A stretch of DNA of 14,922 bases. Origin: CAXMWX01 sp051008185 (GTDB taxonomy: Bacteria > Pseudomonadota > Gammaproteobacteria > Eutrophobiales > Eutrophobiaceae). The stretch's first letter is position 1. Each line of letters opens with the position of its first letter. Positions 1-7,729 of the stretch are shown one piece after another. The notes beneath the pieces are model-generated. The model had not been told where the DNA came from. It did not search any database and was given only the letters and a program-made list of their open reading frames with translations. A program made the translations under genes and the position numbers. The stretch is taken from contig JBPCXW010000188.1 of the NCBI GenBank assembly GCA_051008185.1, forward strand, positions 1 through 14,922, read 5' to 3'.

Positions 1-606
1 CTCTTGCACGATGCCGATGGTATATTCGGCACCGCTTACCCATTCTTCACACATCACTCTCGGGTCCAACTCTCTGGCCTGCAACCACGCCTGCTCCAGC
101 CGCGCCGCATCTTCAACCCGCGAGGCGCCGTAACTGGAACCTTCATTGACCGGCTTGACCATCAACGGAAACTTCAGCTTGCCGGCCACCGCAGACAGAT
201 CTTCCTGCCGCTCCACCTCCATAAAGGCCGGGGTGGACAGGCCATGCCATGCCCATATCCATTTGCTACGCACCTTGTCCATTGCCAGAGCGGAACCGAG
301 CACACCGCTACCGGTATAGGGGATGGCAAGACTCTCCAACGCGCCCTGAACGGTGCCGTCTTCCCCGCCGCGACCGTGCAGCGCGATAAAGGCCCGATCA
401 AAACCTTCTTCCACCAGTCGGCTCACGGCGTAAGTGCCGGTATCCAGTAGCCGGGTGTCTATGCCCCGTTGCGTCAGTGCCGCATGCACGGCCTTGCCGG
501 ACTCCATTGAGATCTCCCTTTCTGCGGAAGTGCCGCCGCATAACACCGCGACCTTGCCGTATCGGGCGGCTGAAAAATCGGGCTGGTTTGTGTTCGTTAT
601 GCTCAT
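1..606 (-). CDS. ddl: D-alanine--D-alanine ligase, partial (C-terminal third beyond window)
   Basis: ATP-dependent cytoplasmic enzyme joining two D-alanines into the dipeptide that MurF adds to the peptidoglycan precursor. The 202 visible codons read open to the window edge; E. coli DdlB has 306 residues, so about a third is missing. Visible motifs are GGTSAEREIS at about residues 24-33 (E29 matches the catalytic Glu of the family), HGRGGEDGTVQG, the GSG and AMDK segments, VKP and the EGSS serine (about S158) before the omega loop. The residue after that serine is Tyr where Val is usual. The start is the ATG at 606, four bases after the murB stop, with GTGAGG about 10 bases upstream. The position after murB and (expected) before ftsQ fits DdlB. 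The catalytic Tyr region lies outside the window. Identity is very secure. Confidence 0.96.
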   Translation of the reverse strand, partial: MSITNTNQPDFSAARYGKVAVLCGGTSAEREISMESGKAVHAALTQRGIDTRLLDTGTYAVSRLVEEGFDRAFIALHGRGGEDGTVQGALESLAIPYTGSGVLGSALAMDKVRSKWIWAWHGLSTPAFMEVERQEDLSAVAGKLKFPLMVKPVNEGSSYGASRVEDAARLEQAWLQARELDPRVMCEEWVSGAEYTIGIVQE

Positions 607-610
607 AAAA

Positions 611-1516
611 CTATTGCCTCACCGCCTCACCAATAATTTTTACTTCCGGGATCAAATCAATATTGAATTTGTCATTCACCACCGACCGTATATGATCAAT
701 CAGGCTTTCAATATCCGCCGCCGTGGCCTGCCCGGTATTGACAATAAAGTTCGCGTGTTTTTCCGACACAACGGCGCCGCCGATTGCATGGCCTTTCAAA
801 CCACAGGCCTCTATCAATCTGGCCGCATGATCATTGTCAGGATTCCTGAATACCGAACCGCAACTGAATTTTCCGAGGGGTTGCGATGCCGCGCGCTCTT
901 TCAACAAGTCACTGATCCGCTGTTGCGCCACGCCACTGTCGGTCTCGGCAAGCCGCACATAAGCACCGGTGAACCAGCCGTCTGTCGCGGTCTCTACTTG
1001 CCGGTAAGCCGGTTTGAAATCCGTTGCCGGGCTGACACTGACAACACCTTGCCGGTTGATCATCTCCGCCCGCTCAACGATCTGCCAGGTCTCCGTCCCC
1101 CAGGCACCCGCGTTCATCGCCAGTGCCCCGCCTACGGTGCCGGGGATACCGGCCATGAACTCCGCACCACCCAAGCCCCGGGCAGCCGTCGTGCGTGCGA
1201 CTTTGGCACAGGGCGTGGCCGCGCTCAGATAGATACTGCCGTCGGCCTGCTGTTCAATGAGGTGCGGCATCTCGGTCAGGCAAATCACCGTGCCGCGCAC
1301 ACCGCCGTCCCGCACCAGCAGGTTGCTGCCCAAACCCATCCAGTAAAGCTGCTCCTGCTCAGGCAAGGCGTGTAACAACGCTATCAACTCGTCCGTGTCG
1401 GCCGGCAGGTAAAACTGATCCGCTTTGCCGCCGGCACGCCACGAGGTGCGCGCGGCCATAGGCTCATCCCGCCTCAAACTGTTGGCAAAGCCGTTGTCGC
1501 CGCTATGTTTGCTCAT
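611..1516 (-). CDS. murB: UDP-N-acetylenolpyruvoylglucosamine reductase (type II MurB)
   Basis: FAD- and NADPH-dependent cytoplasmic reductase that completes UDP-N-acetylmuramic acid, the substrate of MurC next to it. Visible motifs are GSNLLVRDGG (about 63-72, FAD binding), GIPGTVGGALAMNAGA (about 123-138), YR at 171-172, the catalytic serine in CGSVFRNP (about S221), SEKHANFIVN (about 251-260) and PEVKIIGE with the C-terminal catalytic Glu (about 291). The short form of about 300 residues and the SEKHANFIVN block indicate the type II enzyme rather than the longer E. coli type I. I chose the ATG at 1516 because AGG lies 8 bases upstream. A TTG at 1567, overlapping the murC stop as TTGA, would add 17 residues but lacks a ribosome site and matches no family sequence I know. 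From 1516 the gap to murC is 47 bases. Confidence 0.95.
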   Translation of the reverse strand: MSKHSGDNGFANSLRRDEPMAARTSWRAGGKADQFYLPADTDELIALLHALPEQEQLYWMGLGSNLLVRDGGVRGTVICLTEMPHLIEQQADGSIYLSAATPCAKVARTTAARGLGGAEFMAGIPGTVGGALAMNAGAWGTETWQIVERAEMINRQGVVSVSPATDFKPAYRQVETATDGWFTGAYVRLAETDSGVAQQRISDLLKERAASQPLGKFSCGSVFRNPDNDHAARLIEACGLKGHAIGGAVVSEKHANFIVNTGQATAADIESLIDHIRSVVNDKFNIDLIPEVKIIGEAVRQ

Positions 1517-1563
1517 CACCGCCACCTGTCTCTGTATTGTATGTAGTTCCGGCACAGCCGCTC

Positions 1564-2988
1564 TCAATGCAAGGTTGTGCCGTAATCACGGATCAGGTTC
1601 TGCCCCAGCAACCCGATGTCACCCGCACCCAATATCAATAAAACATCCCCGTCACTGACGACCTCGCCCAATACTTCTACCAGATCGTCTTTTGCCGTTA
1701 TGTGCAACGGATCCACCTTGCCTTTCACCCTGATCGAATCGCACAGGGCCGCGCTGTCAATGCCGCTTATCGCCGGCTCACCGGCGGGATAAATATCCAG
1801 TATCAACAACACCTGCATCGGCGACAGCACCGCACAGAACTCTTCAAACAGATCACGGGTTCGGGAATATCTGTGCGGCTGGAATACGACAACAATGCGT
1901 TTGTCAGGCTGGCTGTCACTGATGGCCTGATGGATCGCGCTGATCTCGGTCGGGTGATGGGCATAGTCATCCACTACCTGCACGGTATTCCCCGCCAATA
2001 CGATCTCACCCAACAGACTGGCGCGCCGTGCGATACCCTGAAACTGTTTTAGTGCTGAAACAATGTGATCGATCCCGACATCCAGCTCCAAGGCCAATGC
2101 AATACCGGCCAGCGCGTTGAGTACATTGTGCCGCCCCGGCATGTTCAGATGTATCTGCACCGGTTGCTCCAGTTTGTTGCCTGTCAATTCAAAGCTGGTA
2201 TGGTCGGCGGCGTAGCGAATAGACCCGGCCCGGTAATCCGCATCGGTATCCACCCCGTAAGTCACCACCGGCTTGTGAATGTCACCGATGATCTCGCGGC
2301 AGGCGGGATCATCCAGACAGACCACCGCCAAACCGTAAAAAGGCAGACGCTGCAGGAACTCGGCAAAGCTGTGCCTGAGTTTGTCCATGCTGTGCTGATA
2401 ACCGTCCAGATGATCCGCGTCAATATTGGTCAGCACCGCATAAACCGGCGACAGCCGCATAAAGGAACCATCGCTTTCATCGGCCTCCGCGACCAGAAAG
2501 CGTCCCGCACCCAGTTTGGCATTACTGCCGGTGCTGTTAAGTTGCCCGCCGATGACATAAGTGGGATCAAGCCCCGCCGCCGCCAGCAGGCTCGCGATCA
2601 GGCTGGTAGTAGTAGTCTTGCCGTGGGTGCCGGCAATCGCGATGCCCTGTCTCAGACGCATCAACTCGGACAACATTTCCACGCGCGGCACGGTGGGTAT
2701 TTTGCGGGCGCGGGCCGCGGTCATCTCCGGGTTATCGTCAGACACCGCACCTGAATACACGACGACATCACTGCCGTTGATATTGGCCTGCTTGTGTTCA
2801 TGGCCGATCCTGATACCCAGTGCCGCCAGTTGCCGGGTGACGGCCGAGGGTTGCAGGTCAGTCCCCGAGATGACATAGCCGAGGTTATGCAAGACCTCGG
2901 CTATACCACACATACCGGCCCCGCCAATTCCGACAAAGTGAATGTGATTGACGCGCTTCATATCATACTGTCCGTTCTGCCCGTTCAT
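1564..2988 (-). CDS. murC: UDP-N-acetylmuramate--L-alanine ligase
   Basis: ATP-dependent Mur ligase adding L-Ala to UDP-MurNAc, the first stem-peptide step, in the cytoplasm. The product is 474 residues (E. coli 491). The Rossmann motif GIGGAGM is at 20-26, the P-loop GTHGKTTTT at about 120-128, EADESDGS at about 168-175, NIDADHLD at about 188-195, GRHNVLNALA at about 285-294, and the C-terminal DDYAHHPTEI at about 340-349 followed by FQPHRYSRT. I chose ATG 2988 because GGAGAG lies 5 bases upstream and the ATG forms an ATGA overlap with the murG stop. A TTG at 3006 is also in frame but less likely. Oddity: the segment normally read as RRF (G-x-x-R-R-F) is RRAS here. Function is otherwise secure. 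Confidence 0.97.
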   Translation of the reverse strand: MNGQNGQYDMKRVNHIHFVGIGGAGMCGIAEVLHNLGYVISGTDLQPSAVTRQLAALGIRIGHEHKQANINGSDVVVYSGAVSDDNPEMTAARARKIPTVPRVEMLSELMRLRQGIAIAGTHGKTTTTSLIASLLAAAGLDPTYVIGGQLNSTGSNAKLGAGRFLVAEADESDGSFMRLSPVYAVLTNIDADHLDGYQHSMDKLRHSFAEFLQRLPFYGLAVVCLDDPACREIIGDIHKPVVTYGVDTDADYRAGSIRYAADHTSFELTGNKLEQPVQIHLNMPGRHNVLNALAGIALALELDVGIDHIVSALKQFQGIARRASLLGEIVLAGNTVQVVDDYAHHPTEISAIHQAISDSQPDKRIVVVFQPHRYSRTRDLFEEFCAVLSPMQVLLILDIYPAGEPAISGIDSAALCDSIRVKGKVDPLHITAKDDLVEVLGEVVSDGDVLLILGAGDIGLLGQNLIRDYGTTLH

Positions 2989-4067
2989 GACCGCTCTCCG
3001 ATGCAATACTCACCTACTACACGCGCCGCGTCGGGCTGCGCCAGCTGTCTGCTGTTGACGGCCATGTTGATCAGGGTCTGTCTATCCTGCACCAACCCTG
3101 ACAGCAACGACTGCAAGCCGGACACATCCAGTTCCGCTTCCGGGCACAGGACGGCGGCGTTCGCGTCACTCATGTAGCGCGCGTTCATCGTCTGGTGATC
3201 ATCCACGGCATGAGGAAACGGGATCAGTACCGCCCCCAGACCGGCGGCACAGAGCTCCGCAATGGTCAGGGCACCGGCGCGACAGACGGCCAAATCAGCC
3301 CAGGCGTAGGCGGCGGCCATGTCTTCTATGAAGGCTTCCAGCTTGTATCCGCTCAGGTCAAGCCCGGCATAAACCTGCGCGGTGCTGTCATGGTGCGCGA
3401 TGCCGCATTGATGCCAGACTTCAACGGCGTCGGTCTTGCCGAGCTCGGACAGGGCCTGTGGCAACAAGCGGTTCAAACACAGTGCCCCCTGACTGCCGCC
3501 CAGGATCAATACCTTGATACTGCCGGACCGGCCCGCCATCCTGCTCTGCGGTTCGGGTAACTCACAGATGGCGCGACGCACCGGATTACCACTGGTGATA
3601 ACCCCGTCCCGTGCAGGAAAGGTTTTCGGGAAACCCTGAAAGACCAACCGGGCCAACGGTGCCAGTAATTTATTGGTCAGCCCGGCGATACGATTTTGCT
3701 CATGAATGTAAAGCGGTATGCGTAACAAGCAGGCGGCGATCCCGCCCGGACCGGCGGCAAATCCGCCCATGCCCAAAACCGCCGCCGGTTTCAGGCGTAA
3801 AAAGATGCGCATGGCCCGGCAAATCGATGCGACGATCCTGAAAGGTGATAACAATAGTTGCCGCAGACCCTTGCCGCGTATCCCATCAACACTCAGGGTG
3901 AATAACTCAATGCCCTGCCTCGGCACCAGCACCGCCTCCAGCCCGCGCCGGGTACCGAGCCAGTACAACGGAATATCTCTGGAGCGGATAAACTCGGCAA
4001 CCGCCAGGGCGGGATAGATATGACCGCCGGTACCACCTGCCATGATCATGATCGGTTTATGCTGCAT
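2985..4067 (-). CDS. murG: UDP-GlcNAc:lipid I N-acetylglucosaminyltransferase
   Basis: Peripheral inner-membrane GT-B glycosyltransferase (family GT28) transferring GlcNAc onto lipid I to form lipid II on the cytoplasmic face. It has 360 residues, close to the E. coli 355. Motifs are GGTGGHIYPAL (11-21, first glycine-rich loop), GMGGFAAGPGG (about 99-109), HEQN (122-125), GNPVR, the second glycine-rich loop GGSQGA (190-195), EDMAAAYAWAD and CRAGALTIAEL (about 262-272, donor binding), then PFPHAVDDHQ. The ATG start at 4067 overlaps the ftsW stop by 11 bases, with a GGTGA-type ribosome site inside the ftsW end. The stop overlaps the murC start as ATGA. Its position between ftsW and murC is the canonical dcw order. 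Confidence 0.97.
   Translation of the reverse strand: MQHKPIMIMAGGTGGHIYPALAVAEFIRSRDIPLYWLGTRRGLEAVLVPRQGIELFTLSVDGIRGKGLRQLLLSPFRIVASICRAMRIFLRLKPAAVLGMGGFAAGPGGIAACLLRIPLYIHEQNRIAGLTNKLLAPLARLVFQGFPKTFPARDGVITSGNPVRRAICELPEPQSRMAGRSGSIKVLILGGSQGALCLNRLLPQALSELGKTDAVEVWHQCGIAHHDSTAQVYAGLDLSGYKLEAFIEDMAAAYAWADLAVCRAGALTIAELCAAGLGAVLIPFPHAVDDHQTMNARYMSDANAAVLCPEAELDVSGLQSLLSGLVQDRQTLINMAVNSRQLAQPDAARVVGEYCIGERS
2994..2999 (-). promoter_or_regulatory. Ribosome binding site of murC
   Basis: GGAGAG lies five bases before the murC ATG at 2988, within the last codons of murG. It supports that ATG over the upstream in-frame TTG at 3006. Confidence 0.7.
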
Positions 4068-5253
4068 ATTGAGTCACCGCTTCCGGTATCCGCCGTTTGT
4101 CTTGACGGCGCGTCTCATAATCAACACGCAACAACAAGGCGATAAACACACAGCTAATGATGATGCTGTTGTTGCCGTAACTGAGCAACGGCAGGGTCAG
4201 GCCCTTGGTCGGCAACAGACCCGTATTGACACCCATATTCACATACGCCTGTATGCCCAGAATCAAACCCGACCCGTAGGCCATATAAGCGGAAAAGGTA
4301 TTGCCCTGATCACGCGCCGCAGAAGCAATAGTAAAGGCGCGCCGGACGATGAAGAAGAAGGTGATGATCACCGCCAGACAAGCCAGCAGTCCCAACTCTT
4401 CCGCCAGCACGGCAAACAGAAAATCCGTATGCGCCTCGGGAAGATAAAAAAGTTTCTGCACACTGCTACCGAGGCCGACGCCGAACCACTCACCCCGGCC
4501 AAAGGCGATCAGTCCCTGTATCAGTTGGAAGCCGGAATTGAACGGGTCCTGCCAGGGGTCCATAAATGCGGTAAGACGTTGCATCCGGTAAGGCGACAAC
4601 ACCGCCAACCCGGCGAGGGCGACGCTCGCTATCAACACCCAGGCGATAAACCGGCTCAGTGGCGCGCCGGCCATGAACAACATACCCAGCACAGTGCTGA
4701 ACAATACTACTGCTGAACCGTAATCCGGCTCCAGCAACAACAGGCCCGAGAGCATCGTGACCACGAACACCGGCTTGATAAAACCGGAAAAGGTATTCTT
4801 TACCTGATCATTGTGACGCACCAGATAGGCGGCGGTATAGGTAATGACGAACAACTTGACCGGTTCCGAGCCCTGCAAATTCACCGGGCCGAGATCTATC
4901 CAGCGCATACTGCCATTGACCTCCTTGCCTATACCGGGGATCAACACCAGTGTCAGCAGGACAAATGCCAGTAGCAACAACACGCTACTCATTGACTGCC
5001 AGAGATGTAACGGCAGGCTGACAACGAGGGCACCGCATAACAAACCGATCAACAGGGCGAACCCATGCCGCCATAAAAAGTACCAGGCATCTTCATAAAC
5101 GCGGTCGGCCATTGTGATTGACGAGGATGTCACCATGACGATGCCCAGGGATAACAAGAACAGAGTCGCCAGCAGTAAACCCGTATCGTAGCGGAACGCC
5201 GGCTCACCGGACTTCCGGCCCGAGGCCAGCCTGATTGCCTGTGCGCTACTCAT
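4057..5253 (-). CDS. ftsW: Septal SEDS glycosyltransferase (lipid II polymerase) FtsW
   Basis: Multi-pass inner-membrane SEDS protein that polymerises lipid II at the division site with its partner FtsI, encoded upstream in the same operon. The 398 residues contain about ten hydrophobic segments; the N-terminal 22 residues are polar and cytoplasmic. Family marks are NGSMRWIDLG (about 113-122), QGSEPVKL, LEPDYGSA, FGRGEWFGVGLGSSVQK and YLPEAHTDF (D277 matches the catalytic Asp297 of E. coli), then LPTKGLTLPLLSYG. The block that follows is atypical: SYGNNS at 358-363 instead of the near-invariant SYGGSS. I chose ATG 5253 because AGGGGAG (5259-5265) lies 5 bases upstream and it forms an ATGA overlap with the murD stop. 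The longer frame from 5430 is murD shadow. Confidence 0.96.
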   Translation of the reverse strand: MSSAQAIRLASGRKSGEPAFRYDTGLLLATLFLLSLGIVMVTSSSITMADRVYEDAWYFLWRHGFALLIGLLCGALVVSLPLHLWQSMSSVLLLLAFVLLTLVLIPGIGKEVNGSMRWIDLGPVNLQGSEPVKLFVITYTAAYLVRHNDQVKNTFSGFIKPVFVVTMLSGLLLLEPDYGSAVVLFSTVLGMLFMAGAPLSRFIAWVLIASVALAGLAVLSPYRMQRLTAFMDPWQDPFNSGFQLIQGLIAFGRGEWFGVGLGSSVQKLFYLPEAHTDFLFAVLAEELGLLACLAVIITFFFIVRRAFTIASAARDQGNTFSAYMAYGSGLILGIQAYVNMGVNTGLLPTKGLTLPLLSYGNNSIIISCVFIALLLRVDYETRRQDKRRIPEAVTQYAA

Positions 5254-6641
5254 GCCTGCTCCCCTGTAGTAGTCAGGGACAAGACGGCGCGGCTGAAACG
5301 CTCGCCCCGCTCCGCAAAATCGGCGAACATATCCAGACTGGAACAGGCGGGTGATAACAGCACAACATCGCCCGCCACAGCGATGTGCGCGGCGGTTTGC
5401 ACTGCCGCCTCTATATCGGTTGCAAAACAACAGGCCGCCGCATCATCAATCACGCTTGCGATGCGTTGTGCGTCCTTGCCCAACAGGATGCAATGTTTTA
5501 CACACTGTTTGATCGGTTGTAGCAACGGCGTGAAGTCCGCGCCCTTACCGTCGCCGCCCGCGAGCAAAATAATGTTTTTGCGCCCCGAACCGATGCCTGT
5601 AATGGCAGCGACCGCGGCCGCCGGGTTGGTTGCCTTGGAATCATCCACCCAGCTGACCTCATTGATAACGGCGACATGGCGGCAACGGTGTTCAAGCCCG
5701 GTGAATTGTTTGATCGCCTCAAGCATTGGCGGCGGCGCAAGCCCCACCGCCTTGCCCAGGGCAAGACAGGCCAACACATTGGCGATATTGTGCCTGCCCG
5801 CAAGTTGCACCTCCCCTATGGCTAGCACCGGCTCGCCCTGACAGGCCAGATGATCACCGTCCGCCGTGCTAATCAGCGAGAAGTCGCTGTCGGCGGTGTT
5901 CAGGCTATAGCTAATGGTGCGGCGTCCGGGGCGTTGCATGTCTCGGCAATCGGCATCATCCAGATTGATTACCATCACGCCTGAGCCGTCATAGATCTTC
6001 GCCTTGGCGGCGGCGTAGTCCGCCGGATTACCGTGGCGGTCAAGATGATCCTCGGAGAGGTTCAAGACCACTGCGGCGGCGGCATTGATTGTTTTGACCG
6101 TCTGCAACTGAAAGCTGGACAACTCCAACAGATAAAAATCCGGCACCGGTTCTGCCAGCAGATCAAGCGCTGGTACGCCGATATTGCCGCCCAAAGCCAC
6201 GCTGTGACCGGCCTGCCTGAGCATCTCCCGTAACAGGGTCACCGTCGTACTTTTACCGTTGGAACCCGTCACCGCGATCACCGGTGCCGTGCAATGTTGC
6301 AGAAACAATTGAATATCGCCTGTTACTGCGGATGTGAGATTATCAACCTCGTCAAACAGTACAGGCGGCAGACTGATGCCGGGGCTCAGCAAGATCTGCC
6401 CGGCCCGGCTCAATAAATCCGCAGAGAACTCCCCGCTATGCACAAGCACATCCGGGTATTGTTGCCGCAACTGTTGCAAATACGGCGGCTCGGCACGGGT
6501 GTCGGCCACGACGATGTTGTTACCCTTGCCATGCAGATAACGCACACAGGAAAACCCGGTCTTGCCGAGACCGAGTACCAGATAATCTATTTTTGCATCA
6601 TCTCTTTGCATCGTCGCTTCACTTGTCAAGGTAACTGCCAT
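5250..6641 (-). CDS. murD: UDP-N-acetylmuramoyl-L-alanine--D-glutamate ligase
   Basis: ATP-dependent cytoplasmic Mur ligase adding D-Glu as the second stem residue. It has 463 residues, somewhat longer than E. coli (438), partly from a short N-terminal tail. Motifs are LGLGKTG (about 23-29, UDP site), LSPGIS, the P-loop TGSNGKST (125-132), GGNIG, LELSSFQL, NLSEDHLDRH, AAAKAKIY with the Lys expected to be carbamylated, GRHNIANVLA, EHRC, DDSKATNPAA, GGDGKGADF and LLSPACSSLDMF near the C terminus. The ATG at 6641 lies 5 bases after the mraY stop and has only a weak ribosome site. An in-frame ATG at 6611 with GTGAAG upstream would trim ten non-conserved residues and is a fair alternative. The stop overlaps the ftsW start as ATGA. 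Confidence 0.96.
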   Translation of the reverse strand: MAVTLTSEATMQRDDAKIDYLVLGLGKTGFSCVRYLHGKGNNIVVADTRAEPPYLQQLRQQYPDVLVHSGEFSADLLSRAGQILLSPGISLPPVLFDEVDNLTSAVTGDIQLFLQHCTAPVIAVTGSNGKSTTVTLLREMLRQAGHSVALGGNIGVPALDLLAEPVPDFYLLELSSFQLQTVKTINAAAAVVLNLSEDHLDRHGNPADYAAAKAKIYDGSGVMVINLDDADCRDMQRPGRRTISYSLNTADSDFSLISTADGDHLACQGEPVLAIGEVQLAGRHNIANVLACLALGKAVGLAPPPMLEAIKQFTGLEHRCRHVAVINEVSWVDDSKATNPAAAVAAITGIGSGRKNIILLAGGDGKGADFTPLLQPIKQCVKHCILLGKDAQRIASVIDDAAACCFATDIEAAVQTAAHIAVAGDVVLLSPACSSLDMFADFAERGERFSRAVLSLTTTGEQA

Positions 6642-6646
6642 GGCCG

Positions 6647-7729
6647 CTATCTGATCTTCAAACTGGACAAACCGATTAGCACGAGTATGACCGTGATGAT
6701 CCAGAAGCGCACAATCACTCTGGGTTCCGGCCAGCCTTTTAGTTCGTAATGGTGATGTAGCGGTGCCATGTGAAATAGCCGCTTGCCCGTTAACTTGAAA
6801 GACGCCACCTGTAAAATCACCGACACGGTTTCAATCACAAACACGCCGCCCATAATGAACAAGATGATCTCTTGCCTGACGACCACCGCGATCACACCCA
6901 GGGCCGCGCCCAGGGCAAGCGCACCTATGTCTCCCATGAACACCTGCGCCGGATAGGTGTTGAACCAGAGAAAGCCCAGACCGGAACCGGCAATGGCGCC
7001 ACAGATAATGCACACCTCGCCGACGCCCGGGACATAAGGGATAGTCAGATATTCGGCAAAACGAACATGGCCGGTCACATACGCGAAAATAGCCAGAGCT
7101 GTGACGACAAATACGGTGGGCAGTATGGCCAGACCATCAAGTCCGTCGGTCAGATTGACCGCGTTACTGGAACCGACAATGACAAAATAGGCAAACAACA
7201 CATAGAACCAGCCCATGTCAAAAGCGGCATCTTTGATAAACGGCAGAATAAGCTGGGTCTCAACCGGCGTTGTCGCGCCCTTGAAGAGATAGTACGCCGC
7301 CAGAAAGGCCACCGTTGATTGCCAGAAATATTTCCAGTGCGAAGGCAAACCCACCGGATTGGCCCGCACCACTTTTCTGTAATCATCTATAAATCCGATC
7401 AACGCAAACCCGAGGATAACCGCGAACACCACCTGCACATAACGATTGCTCAAATCGGCCCAGCACAACACACTGCATGCGATAGACAGGATGATAAGCA
7501 GGCCGCCCATGGTCGGCGTACCGGCTTTTTCCAGATGACTTTCGGGACCATCGTCGCGCACTGTCTGGCCGATCTGGTAGCGGTTCAGGGAACGTATCAA
7601 TGCCGGCCCGGCGATCAGGGCGATGAACAGGGAGGTCAAGGTCCCCATAATGGTGCGCATGGTAATGTACTGAAATACATTAAACCCGCTGTGAAATTGC
7701 GTCAGGTATTCTGTCAGCCAAAGTAACAT
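6647..7729 (-). CDS. mraY: Phospho-N-acetylmuramoyl-pentapeptide transferase (lipid I synthase)
   Basis: Integral membrane enzyme moving phospho-MurNAc-pentapeptide from UDP onto undecaprenyl phosphate to make lipid I. The length of 360 residues equals that of E. coli MraY, with about ten hydrophobic segments. Key sites are GTPTMGG (about 70-76), the Mg-binding pair D115-D116 in FIDDYRKV, NLTDGLDG (D195 and D198), FNTYPAQVFMGD (D267) and the HHH motif at about 325-327 in PLHHHYELKGWPE. The residue after GDIG is Ala where E. coli has Ser. The ATG at 7729 directly follows the murF TAA with no intervening base, so re-initiation or coupling is likely. This is the committed membrane step between MurF and MurG. 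Confidence 0.98.
   Translation of the reverse strand: MLLWLTEYLTQFHSGFNVFQYITMRTIMGTLTSLFIALIAGPALIRSLNRYQIGQTVRDDGPESHLEKAGTPTMGGLLIILSIACSVLCWADLSNRYVQVVFAVILGFALIGFIDDYRKVVRANPVGLPSHWKYFWQSTVAFLAAYYLFKGATTPVETQLILPFIKDAAFDMGWFYVLFAYFVIVGSSNAVNLTDGLDGLAILPTVFVVTALAIFAYVTGHVRFAEYLTIPYVPGVGEVCIICGAIAGSGLGFLWFNTYPAQVFMGDIGALALGAALGVIAVVVRQEIILFIMGGVFVIETVSVILQVASFKLTGKRLFHMAPLHHHYELKGWPEPRVIVRFWIITVILVLIGLSSLKIR

Noticed and set aside
4..1375. Long plus-strand open frames (4-450 and 434-1375)
   Set aside because: They lie opposite ddl and murB, whose minus-strand products match their families over their visible length; the plus-strand proteins show no recognisable domain.
2065..2754. 229-codon plus-strand open frame
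   Set aside because: Entirely antisense to murC in a GC-rich gene; composition is that of a shadow frame, with no motifs.
5254..5430. 59-residue N-terminal extension of FtsW
   Set aside because: It is murD coding sequence in another frame, Arg- and Cys-rich and unlike SEDS N termini; the ATG at 5253 has an excellent ribosome site.
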